Below, piece after piece: positions 26,437 to 40,100 of a stretch of 64,000 nt of DNA. The stretch covers positions 13,580,501-13,644,500 of the forward strand of contig NC_085128.1 in the NCBI RefSeq assembly GCF_030269925.1, written 5' to 3'. The notes below the pieces were generated by a model. That model worked only from the letters and a program-made list of their open reading frames with translations, searched no databases and was not told where the DNA came from. This DNA is from Bombyx mori (Eukaryota; Arthropoda; Insecta; Lepidoptera; Bombycidae). Numbering within the stretch: the stretch's first letter is position 1; each line of letters starts with the position of its first letter. Both the position numbers and the translations under genes were made by a program.

Positions 26437-26874
26437 AGTCGTTGTGGCCTAAAGGATAAGATGTCCGATGCATTCGTGTTGAGCGATGCACCGGTGTTCG
26501 AATCTCAGGCGGGTACCAATTTTTCTAATGAAATACGTACACAACAAATGTTCACGATTGACTCCACGGTGAAGGAATAACATCATATAATAAAAATCAA
26601 ACCCGCAAAATTATAATTTGCGTAATTACTGGTGGTAGGACCTTTTGTGAGTCCGCGCGGGTAGGTGCCACCACTCTGCCTATTTCAGCCGTGAAGCAGT
26701 AATGCGTTTCGGTTTGAAGGGTGGGGCAGCCGTTGTAACTATACTGAGACCTTAGAACTCATCTCTCAAGGTGCATGGCGCATTTACGTTGTAAGATATC
26801 TATGGGTTCCAGTAACCACTTAACACCAGGTGGGCTATGAGCTCGTCCACTCATCTAAACAATAGAAAAAAAAA
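26437..26874 (+). mobile_element. Bm1 SINE, full length
   Basis: Complete copy. The tRNA-derived head has an A box (TGGCCTAAAGGAT) and a B box (GGTGTTCGAATCT), followed by the conserved middle (CCACGGTGAAGGAATAACATC), the body, and AAACAATAG with an A-run. It lies about 0.9 kb upstream of the GPCR start. Confidence 0.9.
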
Positions 26875-26879
26875 CCGGG

Positions 26880-27075
26880 GACTAATCAAACACGATCATC
26901 TAGCTTCAAAGTAGGATTCTCTGTATTATGCAAACCAAAGACTGATATACTTGCATAATATTAAATATATAGACATATAAATTACTCAGACATCTAGCAA
27001 ACGAACTTGTTCATCGCGCAAATGTTTGCCCGTTGCAGAAATGGGACCTATTACCATCGGCCCATTAGTTAGGGG
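26880..27075 (-). repeat. Decayed tRNA-derived SINE (second family)
   Basis: Shares CTGATATA, then ACATATAAAT, AACGAACTTGTTCATC and ATGTTTGCCCG with the better copies at 34080 and 37430. Confidence 0.45.
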
Positions 27076-27795
27076 GGTTTAACTGTTGCCTCACCGACTG
27101 AGTAGTCATTTAGAGTAAAGTGTTAAGTATTTATCCGACTATATAGGTATATTATAGATCAATGATCATAGACCAGCCTACAACTACAATTCGAATGCCG
27201 CCACTGACTTTGAAATACAAGATTGAAGTCTCGGTTGCAAGTCAAGTGTAAGTTTTAAAATCTATGCGGGCACATAACAAAGTTTTTTGAACTGTGTTGT
27301 TTGATATAAAAATGTACTTTTTATCCTTTTTTGTGTTTATATGATAAAACAATAGGTGGTGGTTTTTGTGTTTATATGATAAAACTTTTGGTTACAACAA
27401 CGTGCAGAATTTGACATTGGGAAAAAAGGAAAAAAGGTGTTTAGTTTAATTGAGTTTCGTTTTAAATATAACATATTATATATATTAATTACGAAGACTT
27501 CTGAATTATAATGTATTTTTTGTTATTTAAGCATCAACACAACTACACACTCAATTTATTTTATACATATATAACATCAGTGAAAATATAAACTAAACAA
27601 TTAATAAAAGTGACAAGTACTTTCAAGTGAGAAGTGTTTTCGTAGGAAAAACATTCAGTGTGATGTCAGTAACTAATTTGTCAAGTGCGACGATGCAATG
27701 GGCCGGTGGGGGGGACAGTGTCTTCCTCTGTAGATGTCACAGCGATTCACTGCATTCGATCACAAGCTCTTATTAGGACCGGACTTCTGGTCAAG
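27076..27795 (+). promoter_or_regulatory. Upstream region and probable 5' UTR of the GPCR gene
   Basis: AT-rich and repeat-free by eye apart from a direct repeat at 27328-27385. Insect initiator-like TCAGT occurs at 27655 and 27666. A 37-codon upstream reading frame (27663-27776) ends 19 nt before the receptor ATG and is out of frame with it. The actual transcription start cannot be fixed from sequence alone, and upstream non-coding exons are possible. Confidence 0.3.
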
Positions 27796-27805
27796 ATGTC
27801 GGCAG
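27796..27805 (+). CDS. GPCR coding exon 1 (start codon plus 7 nt)
   Basis: Only ten coding bases, encoding M-S-A plus one base of the next codon, followed by a GTGAGC donor at 27806. The phase (1) matches exon 2. The exon must extend upstream as 5' UTR; its 5' limit is not visible. Confidence 0.75.
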
Positions 27806-30800
27806 GTGAGCCTGGCCTTTTCATTATTTATTATTATTATTATTTTTAATTGTATTTTTGACTTGTTTTTTCGTTTATTGTAAATATATTTATTTACTTA
27901 AAAAAATTTTTTTTTGAGAAAAAACAAAATAAAATAGCCCGCTGAGTTTGTTTCGCCGGTTCTTCTCAGGACTGTGGCTTTTTTTGGAACCGGTAGTAGA
28001 GTTAACATTGTTATTTATATTTTGACATTCAACAAGTGTATTATAGTGACATCTAAGTTGAAATAAATGATTTTAAATTTGAAATTTGAATTTGATTGTT
28101 CGTTTTATTCAGTTGACTGCTTTGAAGAAACGTAATGTCAGGCATTCAAAGTATATTTATAATTAGATTATATAGAAGAAGCTATAAAAAAATATATCTA
28201 TTAAAATGATCTATTGTAACTCCAGCAGGCTCAGCAGTGGCTATGATAGGCGGCAACCTTCGTTTTGGTTTAGCAGGCACGGCTAATTCCACGATGGTGA
28301 ACAACACAAAACATTGCCCGCCAGGGGGCGCGGCCAGTGCGGCTGCGTTACTTGCTTTATCTAGTCTGGGAATGTCCGCGAACATTGCATTGATGGCTGT
28401 AATACTTAGCAAGAAACAGCTTAGAAGGTGAGTATGAAACTGAAATCAGTTATTTATTTATTTGGGTGTAAAAATTTTGGGTTATTTATGGTTTTATTTA
28501 TTTATTTATTGCTTAGATGGGTGGACGAGCTCACAGGCTACCTGGTCTTAAGTGGTTACTGAAGCCCATAGACATTTACAACATAAATGCGTCACCCACC
28601 TTGAGATATAAGTTCTAAGGTCTCAAGTATAGTTACAACGGCTGCCCCGCCCTTCAAACCGAAACGGATTACTGCTTTACGGCAGAAATAGGCAGGGTGG
28701 TGGTACCTACCCGCGCGGACTCTCAAGAGGTCCTACCGCTAGTGTAAAAATTTATACATATGTAAATGAATTAAACTAGTTTTTGTGTTGTGGCTAGGCG
28801 TCAACCGAAATTTCCATTTTTTCTATTTCTCCTATGAACGAATCGGTTTCTGTTTTAGATTAGCCATAAATTTTATTGCACCGTGATGCAATTTCAGGAA
28901 ACTATGTGATTCATGTTACGGCATTCCGAGCTACTCTTCCGTAGCTCCGATTCTGAATTACGTACAAAAAACACAGGTTGGAGATTTTTTTTTTTATTGC
29001 CTGGAAATGTGGACGAGCTCACAGCCCACCTGGTGTTAAGTGGTTACTGGAACTCATAGACATCTACAACGTAAATGCGCCACACACCTTGAGACATAAG
29101 TTCTAAGGTCTCAGTATAGTTACAACGGCTGCCCCACCCTTCAAACCGAAACGCATTACTGCTTCACGGCAGAAATAAGCGGGGTGGTGGTACCTACCCG
29201 TGCGGACTCACAAGAGGTCCTACCACCAGTAATTACGCAAATAATAATTTTGCGGGTTTCATTTTTATTACACGATGTTATTCCGTCACCGTGGAAGTCA
29301 ATCGTGAACATTTGTTAAGTACGTATTTCATTAGAAAAATTGGTACCCGCCCGTGGGATTCGAACACCGGTGCATCGCCACATACGAATGCACCGGACGT
29401 CTTATCCTTTAGGCCACGACCACTTTATAACGGCTGTTTTAATTTTTTTTTAGTAATGACAGACATTTTACTCTTATTGAAGGGTAGTTGTATATAGCAA
29501 ATAGACATTTAACATTTAACATGATTGTCTTACAAACTAATCCGAATAAATATTAATGTATGGATAAAGTAAATATTAAAAGATACGTTCCTTGTTTTGT
29601 ATAGATATAGACGTAATATTAAACAGGACGTTGAGGCTTACATTATTAATATGGACGTCGAATAGTGAGCAGTGTTGATTGTTATTCAGATGTTTGTATT
29701 TTATAGTTACGATTATGGCTTCACAAATGTGTGGGTAGTCTGTTTCGAACATTCTAGTTTGTTGTCAGTTTGTGTTAATTGTTATTGGTTAATTTTGTTT
29801 CCTTTATGTTATGTTTATTAGAGATTTTATCTTTTGAAACTTATGACCGTGTTTACATATTTGTAGCATCTATTTTGTTATTTCTTTATGTAATGATGTC
29901 ATTTAATGTTTGTGACGTCTGTTGGATTTTTAAATTAAAATTTGCTAATTCTGATTAATTTACTAGTTATATATTTTCAGATAGATTTTCAAATCAAATC
30001 GTTTTAAATGTATAAGTAACTTTTATTTTAAAACTTATAAAACAATTTTAAACTAGAGAACTGTTATTAAAGTGCATATGTAAAGTTCTTCTGAGTGATT
30101 TTGTACATCTAATAGTATTAAGCATTAAAAACTTTGTTCTAGTTCCTTCTAGAATTTTACCTTTTCGAAATGATCGATTAAATAAAACGTTGAGTATTTT
30201 GCTAACAAGCCTTCGCTTCCTAAACGTGCTCTGTTTGCGTATTGCCCTATTGGAAAATGTAAGGAATCCTTTTTTGGAGGATTTGTTATCTATGGAATTC
30301 TTTGGGATCTTATATTTTTTTGTAATATTTTGTTTAAGGTCCTAACGTCTCCAGATGGGTTAGAGGGCTACAGCAGTGTTTAACCTTCGCGATTGATCTT
30401 GGGCTACGCACTTTAATTTCGGCCAGGTTAGCTCTATCGTCTTCATCTCCGCTGCGACAGTACACCGTTAAGTCTACTTGGAACGGCCACTCCAGAGCTT
30501 GACTCGAGATATAATATGTGGACTCTGTCCTGAGAGTATTATGTATCCAACTCGATTTGCAACGCATAATCTGCTTCTTAATTGGCATTTCTTGACATGC
30601 TCTCACAGTCTTTCGATGGAGATCTTCTCAGGCCAGCAAATGCCAAAAGTGCCACTTGATGCAAACTTGAATCGGTTACGTGATCTTTTTGGTTACTTTC
30701 CATTATTTGCACCCATAAATCATGACTAATTTCACAGTTAATCGAAACATTTTGAGTTTAATTCTGCGAGTCAGCTCAAAACAATGTAAGACGTACGCAA

Positions 30801-32145
30801 GTCTTAGGTATATTGCCAGAAAAGACTTTTTTTTATTGAATTTTTTTTTTCCGTATAGGTGATCAGTCCTGGACTATGAGTCGGTGCGTTGCGTGTGGCA
30901 TCGCGTAGAAGAGGCTCCTCAGCAGGAGACTCTTCATTCCTTACCATATGTCACAAACTCCCTGTATATCATGGCGTTTCAGTCGTTTGATTTAACTAGC
31001 TTTTGTCAACGCAGTAGTTAGGGCATTTGGGCTATTTTCCAGCCGAGTTCCGTACTTACTCCCTGCTAACCTTGTCTATTCCTGAACAGTTCTCATGTTC
31101 ATGGCTTCGTGGATCTGTGTTTATCACAAGCAATGGTACCTTTGCTGTGGTTCTTAAGAGGCCATTCTGCATTCTTTGTATGGATATAATAAACTGGAGT
31201 CCCTATAAATTACTGTAATAATTTAAAACACCGTTTGTTTAGACTTTTCTTAAGTTGTTAATGTTAAATTTACACCAAAATTTTATGATGAATGATCAAA
31301 TAGATAAGGTGTTAAAGATCTTAAGTCCAGATAATATTAGTACTGGTTTCATGGTTTAATTTTCAATTAAATACATTTGTTTGGATGGCAACACCAGCAA
31401 AACACTCTTATATTAACATTAACTTATTTATTATCTTATTTTGTTATTAGTTCTATTAATTTATTTAAGTAAAACACAAAAATTAAAACCATTGTTGTAT
31501 ACATAACATAAAAAACAACAACATTCAACATTAACTATATCTTTATTTATTTCAAGGATAACGACAAAATAATTATAACACAAATGTAAATTTAACCCTG
31601 TTACCAAAACTCAAAGCTAATGGGTGTAATTTAAAATCTCCTCAACATAGCTTATTTTATAGAGAAATCTTCGCCTAAATTCTGAGATAAGCCCGTAATT
31701 TGATTTACAAGAGCGAAAGGAGCTCGCCTCGCGACAAAATCTAATTACCTATTCACTACTGCTCGTAATTCAATAAGGCATTATATTGCAGTCCCCATTT
31801 CGAGTTATATGAGCCACGATAAAACAAATAAGAATTTATATTCTTAATTGGTCACAACCTATTGATTAAAAGGTTATTATTTTGCTAATTTTAAAATTGG
31901 AAACGTGGTGACCTCAAATTTTAATTGAAAAGGAAAATGCAATTATTATTCATTGTAGATATGGCAATTTGGTGAGATTGACAGAATTGCTGCCTCGGTT
32001 ATCTATATATTAATAGGTGAAGCAAAAACTTTGTATCCCTTTTTACGAAAATTGCGTCGACGGAGGAATATGAAATCTTCCACACTTATAGAGATTATAG
32101 AGAAGAAGTGCACAATGCTAATATATATATATATATTTTTTTTTT

Positions 32146-32216
<71 letters not shown>

Positions 32217-34092
32217 ATGCTTAAAGGATTCATTAAATCAATAAAGAAAACATACACACACTACCATGTATTTGACGCGCACACACATGCATACTATTTG
32301 TTTATTGTCAAACTTTTCTTTGGCGTCTGTCAGTTATAGTCTGTCAAATTGAGAATAGATTAAATATTGTTTTCTCTTTATTAATATTTGTCTAAAGTTT
32401 AGTCTTGACGAAAGCTGTGATTAATGAAGTATAATAGTCCTTGACAAGAAAATAATAATAGTGTACAAACTTATAATTTCCATTAGTTATAGTCGAATTT
32501 CGACTACCAGGGGACCACTAGTTTATGTTAATGATTGCTTTTTGACATCGTCTTTAAGATTATAGCCTCCGTCTTAAATGTCCTGTAATTGTCACAAAGA
32601 TAACCATTCGTAGATTCTGATTGATTTTAGATTCACTATCCTTCCACAAATGCCCCAAGTCGTCTGTCTGCTTTTTGTTTAATTCTGTTGTCAGAATGAT
32701 TTGTTTATATTCATTCTCTACAAAGAGAAGGATATGAAAAAACTAACATTGTTCGTTTCAAAGTCACTACCTCGGTAACAATTTTAGTTGAGTTTTATAA
32801 TAGAAATATCAAAACCCACGAGGTCTGAATTTAAGATCGGCAAGATAAAAGAATGGATGGATATTTCTGGTTTTGCAAATTCGGTTATAGCGCTGTGGGT
32901 TCGTGTTAGATATTTTTAGGGCTTGCTAGAATCGGATTGATAAATTTAACTTTGTATTTCGGATGAAATAGAAGAATAGAATCTTTAATTGTACATTGTT
33001 AGAGCTTAGTTTTCAATGAACAAAAATTATTCATCCAATAAATTATAGATATATATGGTGACATTGTGTAGATATTGGTATTTTGGATCAAAGTAATTTC
33101 TTAGGTGCAACATTAACCAATGTAGAATAAATGAGAAGATTTTCATTGTCTTGATAGGGAATCGTGCGTTAATACAGCATTTGATTCACGTCATTGGTAT
33201 TGGTCGATGTTAATGTGGAATAGAACCGTGAAAGCAAAGAATGAAATAAGTTTCAAGTTGCTTAGAAAGAGGGTTGTAAATGAACACACGTTTCTTCGGG
33301 GCTGTATAACTCTTGCATCAGCAAAGTTAGGGAGTTTTAGCGGATAGTATCTTGTTATCTAAATTGCTTGGTTTTATCAATAAAACTGCTCTTATAATCA
33401 GAACGAATATTTGCTGTAATTAATTGTTTATTCATGGTATAGATGTATGTTCGCTTCTTCTATTGAGTTGAAATCTTTCACAATTGTTTAGATTTAATTA
33501 ATTAATTGGTTTAAGACGTAGTAGTACACATCGTGTACGATAGGTGTTATGTTCATAGTTTCAACGAATAAGTGTATTTATTTTATTTATTATTTCGCGA
33601 TAGTCTTTGCCAAGCGTGGTTGAGTTTAATTGGTTCTACAATGAATATTAATTGTATAATTATAAAAAGAATTTCATTACTCGGAAGTATTGATATAATC
33701 TGCGTCTCAAGTAAAATTTTTCAACTGTCAAAGGTGGAAAAAAATAAATGTGATCATATTTTAAAGTCTTAGAATTACGAATAAAGTAATTCAATGATTT
33801 TGCTTTTATATTAGTTTAGCTATACTTTGCTTAATACTATTTTTCCTACAAAGAATTCGCATTTTTTTTATTACTTTTTTAATGACTGGGTACCTACAAG
33901 TCACACACGGTCATTTCCCCAAAACTAGAATCTCCTGCAATACGGGAATCAGAAGGGAATCAGGGATTGGATGCAGGTTATCACGGACCGGCCTCACTGG
34001 AGATTAGTTGTTGGTTGGTTATTCGTTGGTTGTTCAGCAGTGGGCAGCTATAGGCTGAGGTGAAGATGGTGATGAGTATGGGAATCAGAGAT

Positions 34093-34131
<39 letters not shown>

Positions 34132-37100
34132 AATACAGATATTTAAGGCCCAGACAAAGAGCAAACAAACCTGTTCATAACACGAATGTTTGCCCGATGT
34201 GGGAATCGAACCCACGCCCTCGGCTCCTCTGCTAGTAGCGCTAATTTCTGCACCATAAAGTCAATCAAAGAACGACTAGTTTTAAAGCGACATTCATTTA
34301 ATTTTAATAGATGTTGGCAAAAAAACCATCACAATTCATGTAACATTTTTAATGCGGTATATAAAACGGATCTCGGGCAAGAATGGCGCCTAAGGGCATC
34401 GGGGACGCTCACACAAGACGCCCTTTTTTTTTTTTTTTTTTTTTTTTTTCCACAGGAGAAAATCGCCGGATCCCCACCCGCGCGGCAGGTGGGGTATGTG
34501 GGAGTTGAACCTCACTAAAAACTCCTGCCGCTCACAACCGGCGCCCTACCTCGGACCGGGCCGGAGCCCAGTCGGGGCTATTGAAACGGCGGGACAGGGT
34601 TGACGCAGAGCACATTACATCCATCCCACCGTCCCACGGACGCCGGACCGGTGGCCGCCAGCGAAACGACCACCGGTTCCCTCGTTCAGCGGGCCGAGAG
34701 CCCGCTTTGATGGCGCCGCGTTACACCTTCCCCCAGAGCGGTCGGGGGAACGCGGTCTACCATCACCCGGCTTCCTATTGCGGGTGAGCGTGCAGAGCAC
34801 GCCACCCCTCGTCTGGGTCCCTCCCCGCACAAAACGGGTGGGACCCCTAGCTCTTAGGGGGCCAGGTCACGGATACGACCCCGGTCCCGACCCCCTGCTC
34901 GGCGGCGGCGGGTTTCTGCGTAGTGAGGAGAGCTTTCCCTCACTCGCCCCGCCGCCTCCTTCTGCGAGATGGTGCACTCGCAGAAGTCGAGCATAGCCTT
35001 CCATGACTCATCGCCGCCAAGCATCGACGCCACGACGCCAGGCAGCGACAAGTCAGGTCCTATCTTTGCGACCAGGACACGGCGCTGCACCTCCCAAGCG
35101 GGGCAGACAGCGAGCGTATGCTCCGCCGTGTCCAGGTCGTGTCCACAATGGTGACACCTCGTCGTCGGCTCAGCCCCTATCCGGCGCAGGTACTTCCCGA
35201 AGCATCCGTGCCCGGTCAGCACCTGCACCAGACGAAAGGTGAGACGTCCCTCGCCACGATTCACCCAGTCATCAAAGACCGGGTAAACCGCCTCGACGGT
35301 CCGTAGCCCCCACGTGGGGTTGGCCAATCGCCTCGACCACGACTCGAGCACGGACCGCCGAGAATGGGCCTTCCGCGCCCGCAGCTCACTCTCGGGGACA
35401 CGCGCCACGCCCCGAGCACGAAGCTCGCTGCGCCACCGATAGTCGGCAGCGAGCGACTCCGCCTCCAGCTCCCATGGCGGCGTCCCCGCCAAAACACACG
35501 CCGCCTCGAAGGAGACGGTGCGATATCCGCGGATGACCCTGATGGCAACGGTGCGCTGCGGCCGGCGCAAGAACCGAGCCATAGTGGCCCGGTTGCGCGG
35601 CTCAGCCCACACAGGTGCACCGTACAGGGCCATCGATCGCACCACCCCCGCGTAGAGACGGCGCACAACCTGATCCGGTCCCCCAATATTCGGGAGCAGC
35701 CGGCTCAAAGAACCGGCCGTCCCCATCAATCGGGGGACCAGCTCCGCAAAGTGAGCACGAAAGGCCCACCGGCTGTCCAACACGAGGCCGAGGTACTTCA
35801 ACTGCACCCCGACCCCTATCCGGACGCCTCCAACCACGATGTGGGTGTCAACGGGTGGCGCCCTCCGCGGCCCGTGAAACCACAGAGCCTCGGATTTATT
35901 GAGCGCCACGCTGAGACCCAGCCTCCTTATCCTTCCGACGACGAGGGCCACTCCCGCTGTGGCGAGACGGGCAGACTCCCTAAAATCATCCCCCCGGGCC
36001 ACGACCAACGTGTCGTCCGCGTAACAAATAACGCGGAGGCCCGGGAGGAGGGCGCCCCTCAGCACCCAGTCGTACCCGATATTCCACAAGAGGGGGCCGA
36101 GAACCGACCCCTGCGGAACACCACGCACGACCGGAAAACGATGAAGGGTCCCACCGTACCCGGTACATACGACCGACCTGGCCCCCAAATAGGACCCAAC
36201 CAGCCGGCGGAGGTAGAGGGGCACTCCATGCCTCTCCAGTGCCCCCCCTATCACGGTCCAGGGCAGAGTGTTAAATGCGTTGGCGATGTCAAGAGACACC
36301 GCCAGCGCCACCCCACCCCGAGAAACGGCCTCGTCCGAGAGGGACCGCACGCGAAGAATTGCATCCACGGTCGAACGGCCCTCCCGGAAGCCGTACTGCT
36401 CCGCCGAACACAAGACGCCCTAAGTACGTGACAGTTTTGTGATTGATAAATTGCCTGCCCATAAAGATTTCTCTTTTCTATCGAAACATTTGACAGAATG
36501 AGTAATAATTTTTCTTTTACTCGATCTTCATTTTGGAACTTACGAATTTTGTGTACGTTTTAAATATCATTGGAACACAGATTTAGAGAGAATTTGAAGT
36601 ATTTTATCATTTTGTTATTGATGAATAGTTGAGCTCACTAAAGCTTTGTCCTAACCGTTTTTGGAGCATTCGAAATTGGAGCAAAATCATAAATTCAGCG
36701 TAAATGCGCAACTCGAGTTCGTGGCATATCGTAGTAGAAGTGGTCAATCATAATTGGAGCCCATTTGCATCACAGTGTAAATGTAAGCCAGCCTATATAG
36801 AAGATCAAGGTTTTTTATTTTTTTTAATAGTTCGATGATCTCACGTCACACCGGCTTAAGAAGTTATCGGGGCTATACACATCTTAATATTATGGGCACA
36901 AAGTTGAGATATGTCAAAGAGCCTTAATTAAATTGTATAACAGATATGAACCACCCGTCATTTTGTGTATGATTGCAACGCGGCAGATTGTATTGTGGTA
37001 TCTGCCCACGCGAGTACCAATGCATCGCAAGCGGACATAGATAGGCCTTACTCTCAGGACAGAGCCTACACATATCCCGAGGCGAGTCCTGTAGTGGACC

Positions 37101-40100
37101 CCTCCAGGATACGAGGAAAGTAGGGCGTCCTAAGTAGACCTAAAGTAGAACCGGGCTAACCTGACCCGAAGTTAAGCCATTTGTCCAAGACCGATCGCGA
37201 TGGCGAAATACTGTTAAAGCCCTCTCCGCCTGGGTGCGCAAGACTTTAAACAACAACATGTGGGGGCTTATAATAGGATCTTAGCAGTAATAACGTTATT
37301 TTTATAATGATTTTTGTTACACGATGCTATTCCTTCATGTTAGTCTCAGTGGCATTTAAATAATGGCTGCAGTATCGTTCAAATCAGAAATCATTATAGC
37401 TTCACTGCAAAAATAGGGAAGAATGCAGTACCGATGTGAGATTCTAACGTGTTTACATGTCTGGTCCCAAACTAAGATTTCCTGTACTAGTAATAATTGA
37501 TACCAGCGACTGATATATAAAACATAAATATATATAACCCTGAACAAGAACAAACAAACCTGTTCTTTTGCCCGATGTAAGAATCGAACTCACAACGATG
37601 GGTCTGGCTGTCAGGGGCGTTAACTACTGCAGCATCGATTCAGTTAAGATTGTATAACTAATTTATGTGCATTATCTATGTGTATAACGTAATTACATAA
37701 GTAGAAAGAAGTCCATAAGAAGCTTCTCCTGCTAGATGGAGCGACGACCTCGCTTGGTACTTAGCTGGCAGTAACTGGATGCGTAGAACCGAAGATCGGG
37801 TTCAGTGGCGAGCTTTGGGGGAGGCCTACGTCCAGCAGTGGACTGCCGCAGGCTGATGATAAGTAGAAAAATCAGATGTGGATATTAATATGACGGACGT
37901 GTTTGGAAAAATGTTTAGATGAATTAAAATTTTTATCCCTCACTCTCTCTTTCTCTTTTTCCCCTCTGAGTTCTCTCATTTTTTTTACAGATGGTCTCAT
38001 GGCTTACTGTTTCACCAGGCGATAGTCGATTGTGCAAGGGCCGCTATACTTCTGCCTCTGGGCATCGCTGTATTTCGGTGTCAGCCAGTATATAAATGCT
38101 CATTAGTGGAAACAGCATTCTTGTTACTGGTAAGAAATGTTTTTGAATGTGTGTAATATAGATCTATAATTTCTTTAGTAAGCTGATAGCTTGGTATGTT
38201 TTTGTTAAAATGTACTTCAGGGAAGCTTAGGTACATATTAGTTATTATACAATACAATTTGGGATTGGACTTCGTGTTTTATAATCATCATGATGTGTAT
38301 AGGATTTAATACTTGGTGGCCCCTCAGCTTGTTGACTTATCTATGCAAAAACTATACTGGTATAATACCATCAACTAATAGGTTGTGGGCTTATAACTAG
38401 TATATAAATATTTTAGTTTTTAGTAGAGGCCGTGTTTAGTTACAGTTGCTTGGCATTTGTCATTACAAGAAAATGAAAATACAAACCACTCGACGGTAAG
38501 TAGTCACCCGCCCATGGACATCAGCAATGCCAAGGGCACAGATAAGCCACTGCCTTCTGCTACCCTATTAAAACTATATATACCCTAAGAAAAGAGAATT
38601 CCTATTGAGTGTGTAATGTGATAACATTGTCACAAACACCCTCTAAGGTTTGAAACAAAAGAACAATATCATTATTTTATTGAGCAATCCGGATGCCTTG
38701 TGTAACTCATATATTCGATAACAAAACAGGTGTTATTGCCAATTGAAAATAAAATAACAATACAGTGAACCTTCAGCGCCCAATAAAACCTTTTTTGTAA
38801 TCTGAAAACAAACGTGAACCATGAATGGCTTTATGACGTAATTTTAATAAAGATATCAGATCAAAAACAGACGTAAATGATTTATTTTGGGAGATCTGCG
38901 TTGGAGTGATATAGTCTTAAATCATCAACTAAAATCATTCGGCTTTCGCAGTCATTCCATTGCGTTCTGCTCTGAATTGATCTATTTAATTTAATGCAGA
39001 CTATTAACTTTGTTCCTTTCCTTCAGACGTTGTTGAAGCCTTAGATTTATTCTCATTTAATGGTTGTTTGTTATTTGTTTAAGCGACAGCAATCATTTGT
39101 GAGAAAATCTCAATTTTAGTCAGTATTGTACGAGTGATTAACGTCGCTACTTTTTCCATGAAATAGACATTTCTTGAAATCATTCCGGCACCACCCGTCC
39201 AGCTTCGCAACGATATTCTATATGCTGTAAAAGATAGATGATCAATAAAAAATACAAAAATATTTTCGTAAATATTAGTTACATTTTTTGCAAGACTGAA
39301 CGATAGGCCATATTTTGAAGGCAACTGAAAAATGGATACAAAAACTATATTTAGAAACACTCGTGATAGCTTATGTTGACGTTATTAATGGCACGGGCGA
39401 TGGTTGCGATCGAATGGAAGGTTCATCTATTGGGTACTGAGCACATAATAGCAAAACAATCCGAGTTGAATTGTTACGAAAACTTTAGGACCACGATTCC
39501 TATACATTAATTCTAATAGTTAAAGGTTTTATATTCACATTGCATACTTAGTGTCTTGCTAGCATACAAAATACCCACAAAAGGATTAGGCTAACTAAGT
39601 CCAGGTCATAAGACCTTCGCTATCTTCGATACGGATACAAGCATTTGAAGAACTTGTGGCTTAACATTGTACGACGTTCACCGGAGTAGAGTTCATCTAT
39701 ACTACCTGGAGCCACTGCGATCATCCACAGTGCGTTTCCAGAGGTCTTTTTTGCCACGTACCATCCGGCTATGGAGTGAGCTCCCCTCCACGGTGTTTCC
39801 CGAGCGCTATGACATGTCCTTCTTCAAACGAGGCTTGTGGAGAGTATTAAGCGGTAGGCAGCGGCTTGGCTCTGCCCCAGGCATTGCTGAAGTCCATGGG
39901 CGACGGTAACCACTCACCATCAGGTGGGCCGTATGCTCGTCTGCCTACAAGGGCAATAATAAAAAAAAAAACTTGATTTTGTCATTATAAATCGTGCTAA
40001 GTGTGTCAAAAAAATTGACTATTACCAAACACATAAAATCATGGACTTCCATTTTCAAGTTAACTTATTATTGGTAGAAAATGATGAGCCTCTAAAGCTC

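Noticed and set aside
26437..26520. Possible tRNA gene (A and B boxes present)
   Set aside because: The boxes belong to the Bm1 SINE head; there is no acceptor-stem pairing and the sequence continues into the SINE body.
30334..30606. 90-codon minus frame as a gene
   Set aside because: The segment is a repeat (three copies in the window), so I report it as a repeat family rather than a gene.
34186..34260. Frame with CGNRTHALG, resembling database hypothetical proteins
   Set aside because: It is the tRNA-derived SINE head read in the wrong strand; such peptides are common misannotations.
35364..36431. 355-codon plus-strand ORF
   Set aside because: It lies opposite the reverse transcriptase frame of the GC-rich LINE; only the minus strand shows YADD and other RT motifs. 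Antisense shadow.
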